Shown one piece after another: positions 7,564 to 16,330 of a stretch of DNA of 20,411 nucleotides (the stretch's first letter is position 1; each line of letters opens with the position of its first letter). The notes under the pieces are model-generated. The model was not told the origin of the DNA. It did no database searches and saw nothing but the letters and a program-made list of their open reading frames with translations. This DNA comes from Bacteroidales bacterium. GTDB lineage: Bacteria; Bacteroidota; Bacteroidia; Bacteroidales; UBA10428. The translations under genes were made by a program, and so were the position numbers. The stretch covers positions 1 to 20,411 of the forward strand of contig JAFGOZ010000273.1 of the NCBI GenBank assembly GCA_016926235.1, given 5' to 3'.

Positions 7564-7596
7564 CTTGTATTGGTATTGCTATTTTCTTGAAATTTG
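7564..7596 (+). promoter_or_regulatory. Candidate internal promoter before the capsule-synthesis-like gene
   Basis: CTTG (7564-7567) is three of four for the -33 element TTTG. GAAATTTG (7589-7596) matches TAnnTTTG except its first base, with a 21-base spacer. Transcription would start near 7601-7603, leaving a leader of only ~15 bases before the ATG at 7616. Short T/A-rich matches are common in this AT-rich DNA, so this is tentative. Confidence 0.28.
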
Positions 7597-7615
7597 ACTT
7601 TTCACTTATTTAACA

Positions 7616-9028
7616 ATGAAGAATACAATAATCCTATATGCACGAAGCTTACAATGCAAATTATATGGGCTGGTCGGGTTAGAATTGGAAAAGTCCTATA
7701 ACACTATCTATTTGGTTAACCGAGATGATGAACAGTCAATCTTGGAAGAATTAAAATGCAAAGGAAGAATATATAATCTTCAAGATTATATAAGGAGGAA
7801 CTTTTGTAACACAAGTTTATTAAATAATATTAACCTTGAGGAATTTGAAGATGATTATGATATAGCATCCTTATGGCAAATATTTTATACAGACAGGTTT
7901 TTGAATAAATATAGTCTTCAAGATTCTGAGCGCTTTATGAAGCTTCATATAGCATTATTCAATGAATTATTTTTTGATAATAGACCAGACATTTTGGTTA
8001 ATGAAGAAATAGCATTATTTTCTTCATATATTTTATTTTTTTATTGTCAGAAACATAAGAGCAAATATTTGGGATTAAGTCCTCCACGCCATATAGGTGA
8101 TAAAAAAGTTGCCTTTGTTCATAATGATAAAAATAATTATTACCTATTGGATAATTTATATGCCTTAGATAATTTTTCACAGGATCAATTGAATGAAGCA
8201 AGGCAATTTATAAGACTCTTTGCAGAGCAAGAAATGATTCCTCCATACTTATTGGGAGGTGTATTTAGTAAGAAGGAACCTGATATCATACAATCATTTC
8301 TGTCTTTGCTAAAATATTTCTATTCATTTATAAAAAGACCTGAGAAAGCCGATTATACTCAATATCATATAAGGCATTTTTACATACGCAAGGCAATGTT
8401 TTTCCCAAAATACCTGATTCAAAAAAGATATTACCAGAAACCAGACTATAGTAAGAAATATTATTATTTTCCATTACATTATCAACCAGAGGCTTCTACA
8501 TTGGTATATGCACCAAATTTTGAGAAACAAGTATATGCCCTGGATTTGATAGCCAAAAAGATACCAATTGGAAGTATATTATATGTTAAAGAGCATTTTT
8601 CTGTAATTGGTCATCGGTCAATGAGCTTTTACAGGGCATTAAAAAAATATCCCAATGTAAGTATGATAAGTCCCTGGGAAAGTTCTCACAAGTTGATTAA
8701 GCACTCCTTGGGTGTAATTACACTAACTGGTACGGCTGGTTGGGAGGCGATATTGTATGGAGTACCTGTATTTATATTGGGCAACGTATTCTACAAGTCA
8801 TTTAAATATGCAAATAGTATTGAAAACATAAATGACCTTTCCTATGCGTTAAAGAACAGCAAAACTAAGAACCTCGAAAAGGAGAAATATGATCTCGAAT
8901 TACTTAAATATGTTTCGGCGTATATTTTTTCATCTAAAGATGGGATTTGTTACCTTGGTTCCAAAGAGCTGCTTGATTCAAAAAATGTTCATTCTATATA
9001 TGAAGCAATAGTCTCACAAATGGAATAG
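7616..9028 (+). CDS. Capsule polysaccharide synthesis-like protein (KpsS/KpsC-related GT-B, possible nonulosonate transferase)
   Basis: This 470-residue protein has no membrane span I can identify. Its C-terminal half resembles the Capsule_synth (KpsS/KpsC) family: YYYFPLHYQPEASTLVYAP (282-300), a VKEH motif (324-327) after a GSILYVKE strand, then LTGTAGWEAILYGVPVFILG (370-389), which is the donor-binding G/T-x-x-x-E segment. KpsS and KpsC use CMP-Kdo, chemically the closest common donor to CMP-nonulosonates. The N-terminal half (1-~250) has a first strand NTIILYARSL but no motif I recognise. Because it directly follows the CMP-sugar genes, it is a candidate transferase for the nonulosonic acid; this is inference. 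It lacks the motifs expected of a NeuC/LegG 2-epimerase. Its stop is directly followed by the ATG of the next gene. Confidence 0.65.
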   Translation: MKNTIILYARSLQCKLYGLVGLELEKSYNTIYLVNRDDEQSILEELKCKGRIYNLQDYIRRNFCNTSLLNNINLEEFEDDYDIASLWQIFYTDRFLNKYSLQDSERFMKLHIALFNELFFDNRPDILVNEEIALFSSYILFFYCQKHKSKYLGLSPPRHIGDKKVAFVHNDKNNYYLLDNLYALDNFSQDQLNEARQFIRLFAEQEMIPPYLLGGVFSKKEPDIIQSFLSLLKYFYSFIKRPEKADYTQYHIRHFYIRKAMFFPKYLIQKRYYQKPDYSKKYYYFPLHYQPEASTLVYAPNFEKQVYALDLIAKKIPIGSILYVKEHFSVIGHRSMSFYRALKKYPNVSMISPWESSHKLIKHSLGVITLTGTAGWEAILYGVPVFILGNVFYKSFKYANSIENINDLSYALKNSKTKNLEKEKYDLELLKYVSAYIFSSKDGICYLGSKELLDSKNVHSIYEAIVSQME

Positions 9029-9619
9029 ATGAGAAAGTTAAATATATTTAGAATTAAGGCAAGTATTGTTTCTAAATGTTCGGGGGTCTTTCTTAGACCT
9101 TTTTTCGGTATGGCAGGACGGAATTTGCGAGTTTATTGTCCATTGAAAATTGATGGTTTCAAAAGAATATTCATAGGAGAAAATGTTAGCATAGGATATA
9201 AAATATGGTTGGCTGCATCCAGTGCACTAAATAAGGATGTGGAAGTTGTGATTGGGGATGGGTGCACAATAGGTGGTTTTAACCATATTTATGCAACTGG
9301 GAAAATAATAATTGGAAAAAATGTTCTTACAGCCGAAAGGGTTTATATTAGTGACAACTTGCATAATTATGAAATTCCGGGTGTTCCAATTATACAGCAA
9401 GGAGTTAGACAACTGAATGAAGTCGAAATTGGTAGTGGAACGTGGATTGGAGAAAACGCATGTATAATGGGAGTTAAGATCGGCAGAAATTGTGTGATTG
9501 GAGCTAATTCTGTAGTAACAAAAGATATCCCTGATTTTTGTATCGCTGTAGGTGTTCCTGCAAGAATAATTAAAAGGTATAATGCTGAAACGGATAAATG
9601 GGAGAAAGTAGAAAAGTAA
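9029..9619 (+). CDS. Hexapeptide-repeat acyltransferase (WbbJ/maltose acetyltransferase type)
   Basis: This 196-residue left-handed beta-helix protein probably O- or N-acetylates a sugar of the repeat unit. Hexapeptide turns run from about residue 47 (IFIGENVSIGY, VVIGDGCTIGG, IIIGKNVL) to VEIGSGTWIGENACIMGVKI (132-151) and RNCVIGANSVVTKDIPDFCI. The loop ISDNLHNYEIPG contains H112, the likely catalytic histidine of the LbetaH acetyltransferase group. The end VGVPARIIKRYNAETDKW is the usual WbbJ-like finish. It starts on the base after the previous stop (TAG then ATG) and ends three bases before the flippase, so it is tightly within the operon. The acceptor sugar cannot be deduced. Confidence 0.85.
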   Translation: MRKLNIFRIKASIVSKCSGVFLRPFFGMAGRNLRVYCPLKIDGFKRIFIGENVSIGYKIWLAASSALNKDVEVVIGDGCTIGGFNHIYATGKIIIGKNVLTAERVYISDNLHNYEIPGVPIIQQGVRQLNEVEIGSGTWIGENACIMGVKIGRNCVIGANSVVTKDIPDFCIAVGVPARIIKRYNAETDKWEKVEK

Positions 9620-9622
9620 AGT

Positions 9623-10876
9623 ATGCATGCTATACAGACAAAAGTAAATTTTGTAGCTATAAATATTCTAAGCAGTGTTATTTTATTCGCTCGCTCTGTT
9701 TTGTTTCTAAAGTATTTACCAGATTACGACTTGGGGCTAATAATGTTGTTTCAGGCCATAGTTTCGATATTGGGATTAACTCAGATTGGGTTATTTAACG
9801 GTGGGTTACGAATCTTTTCAATAGAATCCGAGTCTAATTCATATCAAACTGTCAATAACACCAATATTACATTTATCGTGTATATTACATTTCTTTTTAT
9901 TATTCTGAGCATTCTGTTTTACCTGATATTTGAAGGAAATCTGGTGATTTTTTTTATTGCTGCCTTAGCTGGAGGTTTTGCCCTATTGAAGAATTGGTTT
10001 TCTAATTTGTTAATAGCGCGGAAAAAACTCAAAGAAGTTAACATTTTGAATTTGGTTAGTGCTGTTAGCTCCGCATGTCTCGCATTCACAATATTTATAT
10101 GGGATATCACTGGTGCATTATTATCTATAAGCAGTAGTTACATCATCTTTGTCGCGTTTTTTATAATTCTTCAAAAGGAATATCGTCCCACTAAATTTAA
10201 TCTCAATTTTTTCTCTATCAGGAAAATGTTATCCTTTGGCTTTATTCCATTTTTGAGTGGGATTGCCGTTCTTCTTAATAATCAAATTGATAGGTTTTTT
10301 ATCGCTGAATGGATTTCACTTGAGGCATTGGGGAAGTTTTATCTGGCTGCGACATTTATTACAGTATTTGATCTGTTTCCGGTTAACTTGAATTCAGTAT
10401 TCCTACCTTCCGCTATCAATAGTTATTCTGAACGAAAATTGCCTGATACCCTAAGAACTACAAGGTTGTATTTTATTATTTTACTGGCTTATGCATTTTT
10501 TACTGTGCTTGCACTCTATTTCTTTGGTGAGTTAGTTGTGAATGCGTTATTCCCCGGGAGGATAGATCAATTAAGATATTTGTTTATTATGCTGCCTGGC
10601 ATCATTGCAATCACTCTCTCCAAGCCCTTTGGCTTTCTTTTATACGTCGTATTGCATCTTAAAGCAATCTTATGGTCAAATATATTTTCACTAATAAGTT
10701 ATTTGTCCATTTTAATCATACTGTTGACCTTGTCTGTCTTTTCTTTAGAAAATATTGCATACGGCAAGGCAATTCAAGGTATACTAGTCTTTGTTTTTCT
10801 TGGTATATCGATTGTTTTCAACAGAGGGGAAATCAAGAAATTCTATTTTTTGGGAAAATATAAACATTTATCATGA
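9623..10876 (+). CDS. wzx: Wzx-type polysaccharide flippase (MOP superfamily membrane protein)
   Basis: This 417-residue, strongly hydrophobic protein has about 10-12 membrane segments, for example residues 12-29, 39-56, 82-102, 107-122, 143-160, 165-183, 203-219, 282-301, 318-333, 338-350, 352-373 and 385-398. Charged loops such as NNQIDRFFIAEW (219-230), with the NxxD(R/K)FFI pattern, are typical of Wzx/RfbX flippases. It would move the undecaprenyl-linked repeat unit across the inner membrane. Sequences of this family diverge fast, so the call rests on topology, the NQIDRFF motif and context (a Wzy-like gene lies downstream). Start ATG at 9623 follows the acyltransferase stop by three bases; the stop overlaps the next ATG (ATGA). 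The specific substrate is unknown. Confidence 0.85.
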   Translation: MHAIQTKVNFVAINILSSVILFARSVLFLKYLPDYDLGLIMLFQAIVSILGLTQIGLFNGGLRIFSIESESNSYQTVNNTNITFIVYITFLFIILSILFYLIFEGNLVIFFIAALAGGFALLKNWFSNLLIARKKLKEVNILNLVSAVSSACLAFTIFIWDITGALLSISSSYIIFVAFFIILQKEYRPTKFNLNFFSIRKMLSFGFIPFLSGIAVLLNNQIDRFFIAEWISLEALGKFYLAATFITVFDLFPVNLNSVFLPSAINSYSERKLPDTLRTTRLYFIILLAYAFFTVLALYFFGELVVNALFPGRIDQLRYLFIMLPGIIAITLSKPFGFLLYVVLHLKAILWSNIFSLISYLSILIILLTLSVFSLENIAYGKAIQGILVFVFLGISIVFNRGEIKKFYFLGKYKHLS

Positions 10877-12015
10877 AGTTGAATAAGGTACTAATTTCAG
10901 GAGGAGCAGGGTTCATAGGCTCAAATCTTGCCTTAGCATTGGTTAAAAAGGGTTATCAGGTCAGAGTACTTGATAATCTCTCACCACAAGTACATGGGAA
11001 CAATGCCCGGGAAACATCTCCTCTTTATCAAAGTATTTTTGATAAGGTTGACTTTATTAAAGGGACTGTAACTTCAAGAAAGGATTGGAGAGAAGCTCTC
11101 GAAGGCCAAGATGCAGTAATTCATTTGGCTGCTGAAACAGGTACAGGGCAGTCTATGTATGAAATAAAAAAGTATTGCGATGTAAACATTTTGGGGACCT
11201 CTCAATTAGTTGACATTTTAACAAATAAGAAACACTCTATCCAAAAAATAATTGTTGCATCTTCAAGAGCAATATATGGTGAAGGTAAATATAAATGTCA
11301 AAATCATGGTATTGTGTATCCTGAAGCTAGAACAGATGAAGCTATGCAGAAGGGAGATTTCAATTGTAAATGCCCAATATGTAATTCAGATATTGACTTG
11401 ATGGCAACATCTGAAGACAGTAAAATTCATCCGACATCAATATATGGGATTACTAAGCAATGTCAGGAACAGTTGGTATTAACAGTTGGGAGAGCTATTG
11501 GAATACCAGCAGTGGCACTCAGATATCAAAATGTATATGGACCAGGTCAATCCCTCAAAAATCCTTACACGGGCATTTTGTCTATATTTTCAACTCAAAT
11601 AAAAAACAATAATAACATTAATATTTTTGAGGACGGAAAGGAAAGTCGGGATTTTGTCTATATAGATGATGTTGTTAATTCTACCATTTTAGGGTTAGAA
11701 AATAAAGTTGCAAGTAATATTGCAATTAACATAGGTTCTGGACACTCTATTAATGTACAAACGATCGCAGAAATCCTGAAGAGAAAATACAATTCAAATG
11801 TAGAGATAAATATTTCAGGGAATTTTAGATTGGGAGATATAAGGCATAACTTTGCTGACATTGCAAAAGCGAAAGATGTTTTAGCGTTTGTTCCGCGATG
11901 GGACTTTCATAAGGGCATTATAAATTTCTGTGAATGGGTTGACAATAGTGCAATAGAAATGGATATGCACTCAATTAGCATGAATGCCCTAAAAGTGAAA
12001 GGATTACTAAAATAA
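10873..12015 (+). CDS. NAD-dependent extended SDR sugar epimerase with cysteine cluster (dTDP-L-rhamnose 4-epimerase-like)
   Basis: This 380-residue extended SDR enzyme should act on a nucleotide sugar in the cytoplasm. The cofactor loop is SGGAGFIGSN (9-18), a VLDNLSPQVHG segment follows (32-42), HLAAETGTGQSMYE is at 84-97, S130/S131 are in ASSRAIYG, and the catalytic pair is Y191-K195 (YGITK). An insert between the Ser and Tyr motifs carries cysteines C142, C165, C167 and C170 (KCQNHG... CKCPICN), resembling a small metal-binding knuckle. I recall similar cysteines in the dTDP-L-rhamnose 4-epimerase (WbiB/Tll) group, which makes 6-deoxy-L-talose. That would give a 6-deoxy sugar besides the nonulosonate, but no rml genes are in the window, so the substrate is unproven. 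It overlaps the flippase by four bases and the next gene by one. Confidence 0.75.
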   Translation: MKLNKVLISGGAGFIGSNLALALVKKGYQVRVLDNLSPQVHGNNARETSPLYQSIFDKVDFIKGTVTSRKDWREALEGQDAVIHLAAETGTGQSMYEIKKYCDVNILGTSQLVDILTNKKHSIQKIIVASSRAIYGEGKYKCQNHGIVYPEARTDEAMQKGDFNCKCPICNSDIDLMATSEDSKIHPTSIYGITKQCQEQLVLTVGRAIGIPAVALRYQNVYGPGQSLKNPYTGILSIFSTQIKNNNNINIFEDGKESRDFVYIDDVVNSTILGLENKVASNIAINIGSGHSINVQTIAEILKRKYNSNVEINISGNFRLGDIRHNFADIAKAKDVLAFVPRWDFHKGIINFCEWVDNSAIEMDMHSISMNALKVKGLLK

Positions 12016-12986
12016 TGGAGCAATTTCTTTCAAATAAAAATGTTTTATTCATAGGATATGAATATTTTGATTATCATACTAAAATTCGTGAAGCATTGAT
12101 TGAATTAGGGGCTACAGTTGAATATTACCCTGTGATGAACTATAATTTAATGTATTCATTCCTAAGGCGAATTAGTTATCGTCACTTTTTGAATTATAAT
12201 ATTAAACATGGAAAGAAGATTTTAAAGGCAACAAGAAAGAAGGAGTATGATTATGTTTTTGTTATTCAAGGACAGCAATTATCAACAGATTTTTTCACTG
12301 AGTTAAGGCTTCAATTACCCCAAGCGTTATTTATTAATTACCATTGGGATGCGGTACGTATTACTGAATTTGGTAATTCATTATTAGACGTAATACCTTT
12401 TTTTGATAAAGCATACTCATTTGATAGAGATGATTGTGAAAAATATATGAATTTGAATTATTTGCCTCTATTTTATTCAAATAGAATTAGGATAAAATCA
12501 GAAAAGACATATGATCTAGCTTTTGTTGGTTCAATTACATTGCTAAATAGGTATCTGCACATTAAGCAAATTGAAAGAAAGTGTATTGAAGCAAAGATTT
12601 CATTTAAGTATTTCTTATATGTTTCGCCAAGAGATTATATACGTTTTTTCATTAACGGTAACAGAATGAATAACGTAAGTATTAGGAGGTTGTCATCTGA
12701 AGGGGTTAAATCGCTATATAATTCAGCAAAAGTAGTACTAGACATACCCAACCAAGTCCAATCAGGGCTAACTATACGAACCATTGAGGCTCTTGCTGAT
12801 GGAACTAAGTTGATTACTAATAATGCGAACATAAAAAAAGAGTCATTTTATAATGAAAATAATATACAAATTATTGATTTAGATAATCTTATGCTTGATA
12901 AGGAGTTTATTTATAGGGACGTTGAACCTTTGGATATGTCTTCATATCATATACATCAATGGGTTAAAACACTATTTAGTAAATAG
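12015..12986 (+). CDS. GT-B glycosyltransferase, CgeB-like
   Basis: This 323-residue soluble protein has the plan of CgeB/Eps11J-type transferases. The N-terminal strand is NVLFIGYEYFDYHTKIREAL (9-28), with EYDYVFVIQGQQLS (77-90) and FINYHWDAVR (107-116) following. A second Rossmann half begins at YDLAFVGSI (166-174) and includes LYNSAKVVLDIPNQVQSGLT (234-253) and RTIEALADGTKLIT, the donor-site segment. The start ATG at 12015 shares one base with the preceding stop (TAATG). GC is low. Which sugar it adds is not visible; by location it is one of the linkage enzymes of the repeat unit. A non-catalytic role is possible but less likely. Confidence 0.65.
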   Translation: MEQFLSNKNVLFIGYEYFDYHTKIREALIELGATVEYYPVMNYNLMYSFLRRISYRHFLNYNIKHGKKILKATRKKEYDYVFVIQGQQLSTDFFTELRLQLPQALFINYHWDAVRITEFGNSLLDVIPFFDKAYSFDRDDCEKYMNLNYLPLFYSNRIRIKSEKTYDLAFVGSITLLNRYLHIKQIERKCIEAKISFKYFLYVSPRDYIRFFINGNRMNNVSIRRLSSEGVKSLYNSAKVVLDIPNQVQSGLTIRTIEALADGTKLITNNANIKKESFYNENNIQIIDLDNLMLDKEFIYRDVEPLDMSSYHIHQWVKTLFSK

Positions 12987-12990
12987 ACTC

Positions 12991-14214
12991 ATGTTTAGGT
13001 TGATTTGTAAAGACTCTATTAACTATATTTTGATAATAGGATTAATAGCCTTTTCAGGCTTTCCTTTCTTTTACAAGAATGACAATTATTTAGTAATATT
13101 TTTTCTCTTTGGTTTCCTTGTTTGGATAATGCGAAGTAGGCACATTAATAAGAAAACTCTATTTTATTTTATAGGCTTTGTTATTATTATTTTAGCTCAA
13201 ACCATTAAATACAGATTTTTTCCTTCAGTGACAATTATGGGGTATTTTATAAGAATATTCATCGCATTTTTTGTGTTAGAGTCAATAGGCATTGAAGAGA
13301 TGTTAAAGAAATATCTTAAAACAATTCTTTTCTTTTCATTAATAAGTTTGATTTTATATGTTCCGCTTCTTTTTGATGATTCAATAATAACATTTTATAA
13401 TAACAATGCTATTCCCTTAATCGATCCAAAAACTGACAACAAAATAGGAGGCACACTTCTCATATTCCACCTTAGAGTCAATGACATCCATTCACTTATT
13501 GTGAGAAATCCAGGTCCCTTTTGGGAACCAGGGGCATTTGCGGGATTTTTAATTATTGGAATTTTATTTAATAAAATTAAAAATGATAGGTTCTTCAATA
13601 TTTATGGTGTTATGTTTTTAATCACCCTTATTTCAACTTTATCAACCACGGGCTACATAACTTATATGTTTATATTAATTGCTTTTAGTTTAAATTCAAA
13701 AAGAGGAATTGTTGTTGCTTTATTATTAAGCATTGTATTCATTTATATTTATTCCTCATTACCTTTTTTGCGAGAAAAAATTAAAAATGAGTACAATATA
13801 GCGTTTAATTCCAATTTGGAAAAAAGGTCAAAAAACAGAATAGCAAGCACGATAGTTGATATTAATGACGTTAAAAATAATTTATTATTTGGGAGGGGTC
13901 CAAACGATTTAACTAGATATGATAATCCTTTTAATTCAAAAGTAAATAATAGAAATAATGGCATTACTGATTTTCTTGTAAAATTTGGATTAGTAGGGTT
14001 TTTCTTATATTTTATAAGTATGTATTATTCATTAGAGAAAGTATGTGTATACTATGATAGAAAGAAAAAAACACTAGTAATTTGTTTTATTTCCATTTTA
14101 TTGATTGGTTCATCAGAATTATATTTTATGTATCCCTTCTTTTTTGCGTTGTCTTTGTTACATACAGTTAATTCTCCTGAATGGGGCCCCTCTCCATTAA
14201 GAAATAAATATTAA
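12991..14214 (+). CDS. wzy: Wzy-type O-antigen/polysaccharide polymerase (membrane protein)
   Basis: This 407-residue protein has about ten hydrophobic segments and a large loop between them. The loop motif RNPGPFWEPGAFAG (172-185), followed by LITLISTLSTTGYITYMFIL (210-229), resembles the O-antigen ligase/polymerase (Wzy_C, EPSx-type) region of Bacteroidota Wzy proteins. It would join repeat units at the periplasmic face after flipping. The frame is open further upstream to 12895, but that would overlap 92 bases of the previous gene; ATG 12991 gives a four-base gap and a normal N-terminus, so I chose it. This gene is among the AT-richest parts of the window (about 20% GC in one 60-base line around 13741-13800), as expected for a serotype-specific polymerase. 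Ligase (WaaL) is the main alternative. Confidence 0.75.
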   Translation: MFRLICKDSINYILIIGLIAFSGFPFFYKNDNYLVIFFLFGFLVWIMRSRHINKKTLFYFIGFVIIILAQTIKYRFFPSVTIMGYFIRIFIAFFVLESIGIEEMLKKYLKTILFFSLISLILYVPLLFDDSIITFYNNNAIPLIDPKTDNKIGGTLLIFHLRVNDIHSLIVRNPGPFWEPGAFAGFLIIGILFNKIKNDRFFNIYGVMFLITLISTLSTTGYITYMFILIAFSLNSKRGIVVALLLSIVFIYIYSSLPFLREKIKNEYNIAFNSNLEKRSKNRIASTIVDINDVKNNLLFGRGPNDLTRYDNPFNSKVNNRNNGITDFLVKFGLVGFFLYFISMYYSLEKVCVYYDRKKKTLVICFISILLIGSSELYFMYPFFFALSLLHTVNSPEWGPSPLRNKY

Positions 14215-14231
14215 TGGATAAATAATGAGAT

Positions 14232-16127
14232 ATGTCCTTCGCTCAATTTATCATAAAAGTTAAAAATTTAAAGTGCGCTGAACTCATAAATGTTGTGGCA
14301 AATAAGATTATTTTCTTATTCTTAATCCACATAGAACGCTTGTCATTATTATTTTCCACCAAATATTATATATTAATTCATTCAGACCAATATAAAAGTT
14401 CTTTTAATCCACTATCGTTAGAACTATTATTTGGTACTTTTTACCAGTTATGTAGGTTAAATGGAAGTAATTTATTAATTACAGCAAACAAAATATTAGA
14501 TAACAAACTAATTTTATTTGGGACAGAGTTTAATATAAACAATGGAGAATGGCTTAAGGATCCCCTCAGTAAAAGGGAATGGGACAAAGATGTCTTTTTT
14601 TATAATGCGGAGGTTGAAAAGAAGAATTATGGGGATGTGAAATATGTTATGGAATATAATAAGATGTATCATCTAGTTGATTTAGCACTAGCCTACCATA
14701 AAACTTTAGACATTAAGTACATTAAAAAAATTGAAGAGGACCTAAAGAGTTGGATTAATACGGTAAGATATGAAAGAGGTGTAGTCAATAAGATTATGAT
14801 GGACATAGCTTTTAGATGCCTAAATTTAGTATATGTTTCAATTTTATGTATTAAATGTCCCTATTTCATGCACAATGTAATGCCAGTCGTGCTAGGCATC
14901 CTATTTGTTGAAGAAAAGCAAATTAGAAGATTTTCTACACCTAGATGGTTTAAGTATAATACTGGAACTAATCATACCATAGGCGAAATGGTAGGTTTAA
15001 TTGTAACGCAATTATGGTTAGAGCAGTTTACATTAAAAAGTTATAAGCATAGTATTAAAAAGGAATTTGGCTATTTAAACCACTGCCTTCTTAATATCAT
15101 AACATCCAAAGGGGTTTATCTTGAGCAATCTGCCGGGTACTCAAGACTAGCTGCCGAGTTTTTAATAATTCTTGATATATTTGTGAAGGTGTTTGATAAT
15201 GAGGGAATTAGATTATTATACAAACAACATTTTACGATTTCCATATTGGATTACATCGATTGCTTATCATATCATGGCCATTTACCAAATTTTGGCGATA
15301 ATGATGGATCAAGAGCAGTCTATTCCTTTGCCGGAGAAGGGAATAACGTTAGCCATTTATTAAAGTATAAAGAAATAATTAATCAATCAAAAAATGGGAT
15401 CCTAAAAAATAATGGATTAATTTGTTATGAAAGTGGCCAGTTTATCTGGAAATCAAATGATAAGAAAGATGTTTATATTTTTACAAGAGCGGGCAGACAT
15501 GGGTTTATGGCAGTAGGAGGAAATTCTCATTCTCATAACGATATTCTTTCCTTGATTGTATTTGCTAAAGGAAAGGAGCTTTTTATAGATAGAGGGACAT
15601 ACTTATATAATTCGGGAATATCATTGAGGAATATTGATAGAAAAACCGCATCACATAATTCATTGTCAATTGACAATAAGGAACAAGCTGGTTTTTTGGA
15701 CAAATGGTCTTATAGAACAGAGCCTTACGCTAAAATTATAGATGTCGAATTAGGGAACTCACACTTTGTTTTTGAAGGTGAATGTTCTTATTCCGGGTAT
15801 ACTCATGTAAGAAAAATCAACTATAATAAATCCAATCTTATTATTACTGATTATCTTAACCTTAATGAGGATGAAAGTCCTGTATCCATTAACTTTTTAA
15901 TTTCACCTTTGTTAGTACCTAGACTTCAAAAGGCGCAAAACATTATTGATATTCTTTGTGGTACATCAGTATTATCTACTATTATTTTTGATAATGAATG
16001 TAAACTTAAAGTGGAACATACTGATTATGCACCTTCTTATGGAATAGAGGGGAAAACTATTAGAATTGTTGGGCAATTAATTTTGAATAGATCTAGAACT
16101 CTTGAAACCCAGGTGATTATTTATTAG
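14232..16127 (+). CDS. Heparinase II/III-like protein (polysaccharide lyase fold), no clear signal peptide
   Basis: This 631-residue protein matches the plan of heparinase II/III-like proteins found in polysaccharide loci. An alpha/alpha-type N-terminal half includes FKYNTGTNHTIGEMVGLIV (240-258), with N247-H248 in the region of catalytic residues, and GVYLEQSAGYSR (294-305), with Y303 as a likely catalytic tyrosine. A beta-sandwich half starts near 410 and has the HSHND motif (433-437), DRGTY (453-457) and the ASHNSLSID motif (473-481). The family cleaves uronic acid-containing glycans by beta-elimination. There is no convincing cleavable signal peptide: the N-terminus has a mild hydrophobic stretch at 25-42 but few basic residues before it, so location is uncertain. 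It starts 17 bases after the polymerase and is followed by a 203-base gap. Whether it is a lyase, an epimerase-like enzyme or an assembly factor is unknown. Confidence 0.75.
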   Translation: MSFAQFIIKVKNLKCAELINVVANKIIFLFLIHIERLSLLFSTKYYILIHSDQYKSSFNPLSLELLFGTFYQLCRLNGSNLLITANKILDNKLILFGTEFNINNGEWLKDPLSKREWDKDVFFYNAEVEKKNYGDVKYVMEYNKMYHLVDLALAYHKTLDIKYIKKIEEDLKSWINTVRYERGVVNKIMMDIAFRCLNLVYVSILCIKCPYFMHNVMPVVLGILFVEEKQIRRFSTPRWFKYNTGTNHTIGEMVGLIVTQLWLEQFTLKSYKHSIKKEFGYLNHCLLNIITSKGVYLEQSAGYSRLAAEFLIILDIFVKVFDNEGIRLLYKQHFTISILDYIDCLSYHGHLPNFGDNDGSRAVYSFAGEGNNVSHLLKYKEIINQSKNGILKNNGLICYESGQFIWKSNDKKDVYIFTRAGRHGFMAVGGNSHSHNDILSLIVFAKGKELFIDRGTYLYNSGISLRNIDRKTASHNSLSIDNKEQAGFLDKWSYRTEPYAKIIDVELGNSHFVFEGECSYSGYTHVRKINYNKSNLIITDYLNLNEDESPVSINFLISPLLVPRLQKAQNIIDILCGTSVLSTIIFDNECKLKVEHTDYAPSYGIEGKTIRIVGQLILNRSRTLETQVIIY

Positions 16128-16253
16128 AATCTGGCAGACATTTACCAAGTATTTGATCATAGGAGTTAGACTTTAAACTTATAATGGACTTCTTGAATAT
16201 ATTGGAAATGATGTAACGCAATAGCAAAATGTGCTTTATCAAATTAATGATTA

Positions 16254-16294
16254 CTTCGATAAGTGACGTAATGCACAAATAGTGCTCATCGAAG
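16254..16294 (+). other. Nested stem-loop between the heparinase-like and GT4 genes
   Basis: CTTCGAT (16254-16260) and ATCGAAG (16288-16294) are perfect 7-base complements. Inside, GCAC (16273-16276) and GTGC (16282-16285) pair around a 5-base loop (AAATA). No T-run follows, so it is not a clear terminator. It lies in the 203-base gap 16128-16330, the largest non-coding space within the operon, where I find no TTTG / TAnnTTTG promoter pair. It may be an RNA processing site or chance. Confidence 0.35.
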
Positions 16295-16330
16295 AATGAC
16301 TGGCATAGTATTAAATAAGAAAATGAATTG

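Noticed and set aside
7616..9028. Possibility that this GT-B protein is the missing LegG/NeuC epimerase
   Set aside because: No epimerase signatures (GTRPE, SGGxQEE or similar); the TLTGTAGWEA segment fits the capsule-synthesis family instead.
12895..12990. Upstream extension of the polymerase reading frame
   Set aside because: It would overlap the CgeB-like gene by 92 bases; ATG 12991 gives a normal spacing and membrane-protein start.
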